Made by a program: the position numbers and the translations under genes. This document shows positions 59,079-64,000 of a DNA stretch of 64,000 nt, one piece after another (positions within the stretch are counted from its first letter, which is position 1; each line of letters starts with the position of its first letter). The notes beneath the pieces were generated by a model. The model was not told where the DNA came from. It did not search any database and saw only the letters and a list, made by a program, of their open reading frames with translations. This DNA is from an uncultured Pelagibacteraceae bacterium. GTDB taxonomy: Bacteria; Pseudomonadota; Alphaproteobacteria; Pelagibacterales; Pelagibacteraceae. Location of the stretch: NCBI GenBank assembly GCA_902539235.1, contig CACBIC010000001.1:1-64000 (forward strand). Reading direction: 5' to 3'.

Positions 59079-61127
59079 TTATGTTCCTGTTTTTCTTAAT
59101 TTTTGTTTAATTTGACGACATTCACTCATTGTCTTAGAGGCTCTAGAAATTGAGTTAGTATAAAAATAATCTAGATTTTTTATATTAACTGATTCACTGA
59201 TAAATTCTGAGGAAGTATTTACTTCTTGTGCTTCCTCAAAATTAGGTAATTCATTTAATTTTGTAAAATTTGGGATTAAATTTAAAACTTCTTTTCTAAG
59301 TGAGTCAAATTTTGACAAATCGTTAAACTTACCAAGTTTTTTTAAGATTAAATTAAATATTTTCCAATCTTCTAGCGCTTCTCCTATGGGATAAGATGCC
59401 TTTTTACTTTCCTGAACTCTTCCCTCTAAGTTTTCAAAAAGTCCATTTTGCTCTGTAAATGCTGCGCTTGGAAGCACTAAGTCCGCGATTTCAGCGCCCC
59501 TATCCCCATGACTTCCTTGGTAAACAATAAATTCATTGTCTTTTTTTATATCTAAATTGTCCGATCCTAAAAGATATAATAGTTTAAATTGATTTTTATT
59601 TAATTTTTCAAAGAAAGAATTTTTTTCTTCGTCCTCTTTTGATAAAACTTTGAGATCTATCAAACCAACTGTTGATGCATTTTGAGCTAAAAAATTAAAT
59701 GCATTCCATTCTTTACTGATAAAGTTATTTTTTTTTAGAAAATTTTTAACCTCTTCAACTATATATTGGCCGCTCTCTAGCTCTAAAGCAGACTCTCCTA
59801 TAATTATAATTGGTTTATTTGAAGAAGAGAGTTTTTTTGAAAATTCGTGTCCATTACTTAAAATTTTTTTCAAATCATCTGTTGTATTTCCAATAACAGT
59901 ATAATCATACGTAAGTTCGCCAGGGTCACCAATTGAGAAAATTGGAATTCGTTTTTTTACAAATGTTTTCCTTATTCTTGCGTTTAACATAGTCGCTTCA
60001 TGTCTTGGATTACTTCCGATCAATAAAATAAGATCTGATTCTTCTATTCCTTTAATTGATGAATTGAATATGTAGTTTATTTTTTCTGATGAATTGATAT
60101 AAAATTTTTTTTCTCTGAATTCTAAATTTTTACTCTTTAAAGTTGCAAAAAGTTTTTTAAAACTTAAAGCATTTTCCATGTTAACCATATCACCAATATG
60201 TCCACCAATTTCATTGGGATTAATTGATTGAATTTTATCTGCTAAAAGAGTTATAGCCTCGTCCCAATTTGATTTTTGAAGCTTGTTATCTTTTTTTATA
60301 TACGGAACATCAAGCCTCTGTTTTAGCAAACCATCGCAAGAGTATCTTGTTTTATCAGAAATCCACTCTTCATTAATGTCATTATTAAGCCTAGGTAATA
60401 TTCGTTTTACTTCCCAATTGTAAGTATCTATTCTAATATTAGATCCCACCGCATCCATAACATCTATGCTCTCAGTTTTTTTGAGTTCCCAAGGTCTTGC
60501 CTCAAAAGCATATGGTTTTGAAGTAAGGGCTCCTACCGGGCATAAATCTATAACGTTAGCTGAAAGCTCAGACTCCATGGCTTTTTCTAAGTAAGTTGTA
60601 ATTTCCATATTCTCTCCCCGACCAATAGCTCCAATTTCAGGGACACCTGCGACTTCCGTTGCAAATCTAACGCACCTTGTGCAATGAATGCACCTAGTCA
60701 TTTGGGTTTTTATTAGAGGACCCATATATTTTTCTTTAACTTGTCTTTTATTTTCAATAAATCTTGACTTATCTACTCCGTAGTACATTGATTGATCTTG
60801 CAAATCACACTCTCCTCCTTGATCGCATACTGGGCAATCAAGAGGGTGGTTAGCGAGTAAAAATTCCATCACGCCCTTTCTAGCTTTTTCAACTAGATGT
60901 GTATTCGTTTTTATATTCATACCCTCGGCTGCTGGCATCGCGCATGATGCAATAGGTTTTGGTGATTTTTCAAGTTCTACAAGACACATTCTACAATTTC
61001 CCGCAATTGAAAGTTTTTCGTGGTAACAAAATCTCGGTATCTCCACATCAGCTAGCTCGCATGCTTGTAGAACCGTCATTCCCTTTTCAAATTCTATTTC
61101 TTTTCCATTAATAATTATTTTAGGCAT
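59079..61127 (-). CDS. nuoG: NADH-quinone oxidoreductase subunit G
   Basis: [71 protein letters not shown]. Confidence 0.96.
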   Translation of the reverse strand: MPKIIINGKEIEFEKGMTVLQACELADVEIPRFCYHEKLSIAGNCRMCLVELEKSPKPIASCAMPAAEGMNIKTNTHLVEKARKGVMEFLLANHPLDCPVCDQGGECDLQDQSMYYGVDKSRFIENKRQVKEKYMGPLIKTQMTRCIHCTRCVRFATEVAGVPEIGAIGRGENMEITTYLEKAMESELSANVIDLCPVGALTSKPYAFEARPWELKKTESIDVMDAVGSNIRIDTYNWEVKRILPRLNNDINEEWISDKTRYSCDGLLKQRLDVPYIKKDNKLQKSNWDEAITLLADKIQSINPNEIGGHIGDMVNMENALSFKKLFATLKSKNLEFREKKFYINSSEKINYIFNSSIKGIEESDLILLIGSNPRHEATMLNARIRKTFVKKRIPIFSIGDPGELTYDYTVIGNTTDDLKKILSNGHEFSKKLSSSNKPIIIIGESALELESGQYIVEEVKNFLKKNNFISKEWNAFNFLAQNASTVGLIDLKVLSKEDEEKNSFFEKLNKNQFKLLYLLGSDNLDIKKDNEFIVYQGSHGDRGAEIADLVLPSAAFTEQNGLFENLEGRVQESKKASYPIGEALEDWKIFNLILKKLGKFNDLSKFDSLRKEVLNLIPNFTKLNELPNFEEAQEVNTSSEFISESVNIKNLDYFYTNSISRASKTMSECRQIKQKLRKTGT

Positions 61128-62463
61128 TCTTATTTTCCAATAAATGTTGATCTACTAAATAGGGGTTATTCGTTCTTTTTTTAATTAAAGGTTCATCTCT
61201 ACAACGACTATCGATCTCTTTCCTGAAATGCCTTAGCAACCCTTGCACAGGCCAAGCTGATCCCTCTCCAAATGCACAAATTGTATGGCCCTCTATTTGT
61301 TTTGTTACATCAGACAATAGATCTATATCGCTAAATGTAGCTTTTCTTTTAACAACTCTATCAAGAATTCTCCACATCCATCCTGCGCCCTCTCTACATG
61401 GAGTACATTGACCGCAACTTTCATGTTTATAAAACCTTGCTATTCTCGCCATGCAAGCAATGATGTCTTGATCTTTATTGATAACTACTATTCCAGCTGT
61501 TCCTAAACCGCTTTTATTCTCAATTAAAGAATCAAAGTCCATTGTAATTGTATCGCATATTTTTTTTGGAAGTAAAGGCATTGATGAGCCCCCAGGAATT
61601 ACAGCTTGAAGGTTTTCCCAACCGCCGACTACTCCTCCTGCATGTTTATCGATTAATTCTTTTAAGGGAATTCCCATTTCCTCTTCAACATTACAAGGTG
61701 AGTTTACATTTCCAGATATACAAAATATTTTAGTTCCTGTATTTTTTGGTTTTCCAATTGATGCGAACCATTTACCGCCTCTTCTTAATATTGTTGGAAC
61801 AACAGCTATTGTTTCAACATTATTTACAATTGTTGGGCAACCATATAACCCTACTAAAGCTGGGAAAGGAGGTTTTAACCTTGGTTGTCCTTTATTTCCC
61901 TCAATACTTTCTAATAAAGCAGTTTCCTCTCCACAAATATAAGCTCCAGCTCCGTAATGAATATGAATATCGAAGTCCCAACCTGAACTGCAGGCATTTT
62001 TTCCTAAAAAATTTTTTTCATAAGCTTGATCAATAGCCTCTTGAAGTCTTCTTCCTTCATTAAAGTATTCGCCTCTTATGTAAATATAACAAATATGGGC
62101 ATTAACGGCATAACCAGCAATTAAACATCCTTCTATTAATTTTTGAGGTTCAAATCTTAATATATCCCTATCTTTACATGTACCAGGCTCAGACTCATCC
62201 GCGTTAATTACTAAATAATGTGGTCTTGAACCAACTTCTTTCGGTGCAAAAGACCATTTAAGACCTGTAGAAAAACCTGCGCCTCCTCTACCTCTCAACT
62301 CAGAAGTTTTAACTTCATTAATTATCCATTCTCTGCCTTTAGAGATGATATTTTTTGTATCCTTCCAGTCATCTCTTTTTATTGCATGATCTATTTCCCA
62401 TCCAAGTTGATTATAAAGGTTTTTAAATATCTTATTTTCTGGTTTAAGCATGTTTTTCTCCAT
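61120..62463 (-). CDS. nuoF: NADH-quinone oxidoreductase subunit F
   Basis: [65 protein letters not shown]. Confidence 0.97.
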   Translation of the reverse strand: MEKNMLKPENKIFKNLYNQLGWEIDHAIKRDDWKDTKNIISKGREWIINEVKTSELRGRGGAGFSTGLKWSFAPKEVGSRPHYLVINADESEPGTCKDRDILRFEPQKLIEGCLIAGYAVNAHICYIYIRGEYFNEGRRLQEAIDQAYEKNFLGKNACSSGWDFDIHIHYGAGAYICGEETALLESIEGNKGQPRLKPPFPALVGLYGCPTIVNNVETIAVVPTILRRGGKWFASIGKPKNTGTKIFCISGNVNSPCNVEEEMGIPLKELIDKHAGGVVGGWENLQAVIPGGSSMPLLPKKICDTITMDFDSLIENKSGLGTAGIVVINKDQDIIACMARIARFYKHESCGQCTPCREGAGWMWRILDRVVKRKATFSDIDLLSDVTKQIEGHTICAFGEGSAWPVQGLLRHFRKEIDSRCRDEPLIKKRTNNPYLVDQHLLENKNA

Positions 62464-63049
62464 TAGTTATTTGTTTTTTTTCTGGGGCAGTATTTTTACG
62501 TCCCCTGAAAGACCCTGGTTTTAAGGGTTTGTCTTTTATAAGTGACTCTAAAACTTCCTTTGTGCTTTTTTCGTCTAGGTCCTCGTAATAATTGTCATTA
62601 ATTTGTATCATTGGAGCATTAACACATGCACCTAGACATTCTACTTCCATCCATGAGCAGCTTCCTTCCTTGGATAATTCATTTTCATTTGGTGAAATCT
62701 TTTCTTTACAAAGTCTTACAATTTTATCAGCTCCACGTATCAAGCAAGGTGTAGTAGTACATACCTGCACAAAATATTTACCTACAGGTGCTAAGTTGTA
62801 CATTGTATAAAAAGTTGCAACTTCGTAAACGGATATGTAAGGCATTGATAAAAAATTAGCGATATATTTCATTGCTGCTAATGGTATCCAATTACTATTT
62901 TGTTTTTGTGCTAAATATAGAAAAGGCATCACCGCACTTTTTTTATTCTCTGCAGGATATCTTTTTAAAATTTCCTCAGCTTTTTTAAAATTTTCGCTTG
63001 AAAATTTAAATTCTTTTGGCTGATCGTCATGAATTTTTTTTAAGGTCAT
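62444..63049 (-). CDS. nuoE: NADH-quinone oxidoreductase subunit E
   Basis: [52 protein letters not shown]. Confidence 0.96.
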   Translation of the reverse strand: MTLKKIHDDQPKEFKFSSENFKKAEEILKRYPAENKKSAVMPFLYLAQKQNSNWIPLAAMKYIANFLSMPYISVYEVATFYTMYNLAPVGKYFVQVCTTTPCLIRGADKIVRLCKEKISPNENELSKEGSCSWMEVECLGACVNAPMIQINDNYYEDLDEKSTKEVLESLIKDKPLKPGSFRGRKNTAPEKKQITNGEKHA

Positions 63050-64000
63050 CTGTCTACCTCTCCAAATACGATATCTAAAGAACCTAAAACTGCAGGGACA
63101 TCTGCTAACATATGGCCACGAATTAAATAATCCATTGCTTGAAGATGTGAAAATCCTGGAGCTCTAATTTTACATCTGTATGGCTTGTTAGTCCCGTCAG
63201 ATATTAGATAAACTCCAAATTCACCTTTTGGAGCTTCGACTGCGGTATAAACATCACCTTTAGGAACTCTATAACCTTCAGTAAAAAGTTTGAAGTGATG
63301 AATTAAAGCCTCCATAGATTGTTTTAGATCATCTCTATTAGGAGGGGAAATTTTTCCATCAATAGATTTTACAGGTCCCTTTGGTAATTTTTCGATACAT
63401 TGTAGTATAATTTTTACACTTTCTCTCATTTCCTCTATTCTACAGAGATAGCGATCGTAACAGTCACCGTTTTTTCCTACTGGAATTTTAAAATCTAAGT
63501 ATTTGTATATTTCGTAAGGTTGAGATCTTCTCAAGTCCCAAGGAACACCAGATCCTCTTAACATTACACCAGAAAAACTATGATCTAATGCTTCTTGCTT
63601 AGTAACAATACCAATTTCAACATTTCTTTGTTTAAATATTCTGTTATCAGTTAAAAGACCCTCTAAATCGTCAATAACTTTTGGAAATGATTTACAAAAT
63701 TTTTCTATATCGTCTATCAGTTTTAAAGGAATATCTTGGTGAACACCACCAGTTCTGAAATAATTTGCATGCAGTCTAGATCCTGATGCTCTTTCATAAA
63801 AAGTCATGAGAGTTTCTCTTTCTTCAAAACCCCATAGAGAGGGTGTTAACGCTCCGACATCTAAAGCTTGAGTTGTAACATTTAAAATATGGCTCAAAAT
63901 TCTTCCAATTTCACAAAATATAACTCTTATATATTTTGCCCTTATTGGAACTTCAATGTCCAGCAACTTCTCAGCTGCCAACGCAAATGCATGTTCCTGG
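63046..64000 (-). CDS. nuoD: NADH-quinone oxidoreductase subunit D (partial; continues beyond the window)
   Basis: [93 protein letters not shown]; frame is open to nt 64000. Confidence 0.97.
   Translation of the reverse strand, partial: QEHAFALAAEKLLDIEVPIRAKYIRVIFCEIGRILSHILNVTTQALDVGALTPSLWGFEERETLMTFYERASGSRLHANYFRTGGVHQDIPLKLIDDIEKFCKSFPKVIDDLEGLLTDNRIFKQRNVEIGIVTKQEALDHSFSGVMLRGSGVPWDLRRSQPYEIYKYLDFKIPVGKNGDCYDRYLCRIEEMRESVKIILQCIEKLPKGPVKSIDGKISPPNRDDLKQSMEALIHHFKLFTEGYRVPKGDVYTAVEAPKGEFGVYLISDGTNKPYRCKIRAPGFSHLQAMDYLIRGHMLADVPAVLGSLDIVFGEVDR

Overview
This 64-kb window is AT-rich, tightly packed alphaproteobacterial DNA. It looks like SAR11/Pelagibacterales, judged from low GC, near-zero intergenic space and gene content. 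Most of it follows the order I recall for an alphaproteobacterial housekeeping supercluster: pyrG-kdsA' | 'ppiD-trpE-trpG-trpD-trpC-lexA-gltX on the + strand, then lpxB-(PQQ sugar dehydrogenase)-lpxI-lpxA-fabZ-lpxD-skp-bamA-dxr-cdsA-uppS-frr-tsf-rpsB-dnaE-lolD-lolC/E-proS-DUF1467-rnj-coaX-birA-nuoN..nuoD on the - strand. About 21.7 kb of accessory metabolic genes (about 7.57-29.26 kb) lie between gltX and lpxB. This accessory block is the most interesting part. It holds a split, divergent Liv-type ABC importer (livK/M/G on -, livF/H on +) with two Fe(II)/2OG-type dioxygenases. The + strand continues with a PanE-like reductase, an acyl-CoA synthetase, a BadI/MenB-like crotonase, an enolase-superfamily enzyme, a CitE-like lyase, a GGCT-like protein and three tandem Gfo/Idh/MocA dehydrogenases. 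The left part of the block has an HDAC-family deacetylase, a degenerate SDR, an FAH/MhpD-family hydratase, a bacterial C11orf54 (DUF1907) homologue, a Cas4-like PD-(D/E)XK protein and a Glu-Pro-repeat membrane protein. Other notable signals are a perfect GAAC-N7-GAAC SOS box before lexA, an S2 (rpsB) leader RNA candidate, a 10-bp-stem terminator after livK, two palindromes in the livK/livF divergent promoter, a suspicious kdsA/ppiD junction near position 416 (possible single-cell MDA chimera or misassembly), and local absence of pyrH and rseP. No tRNA, rRNA, CRISPR array or transposase was recognised.
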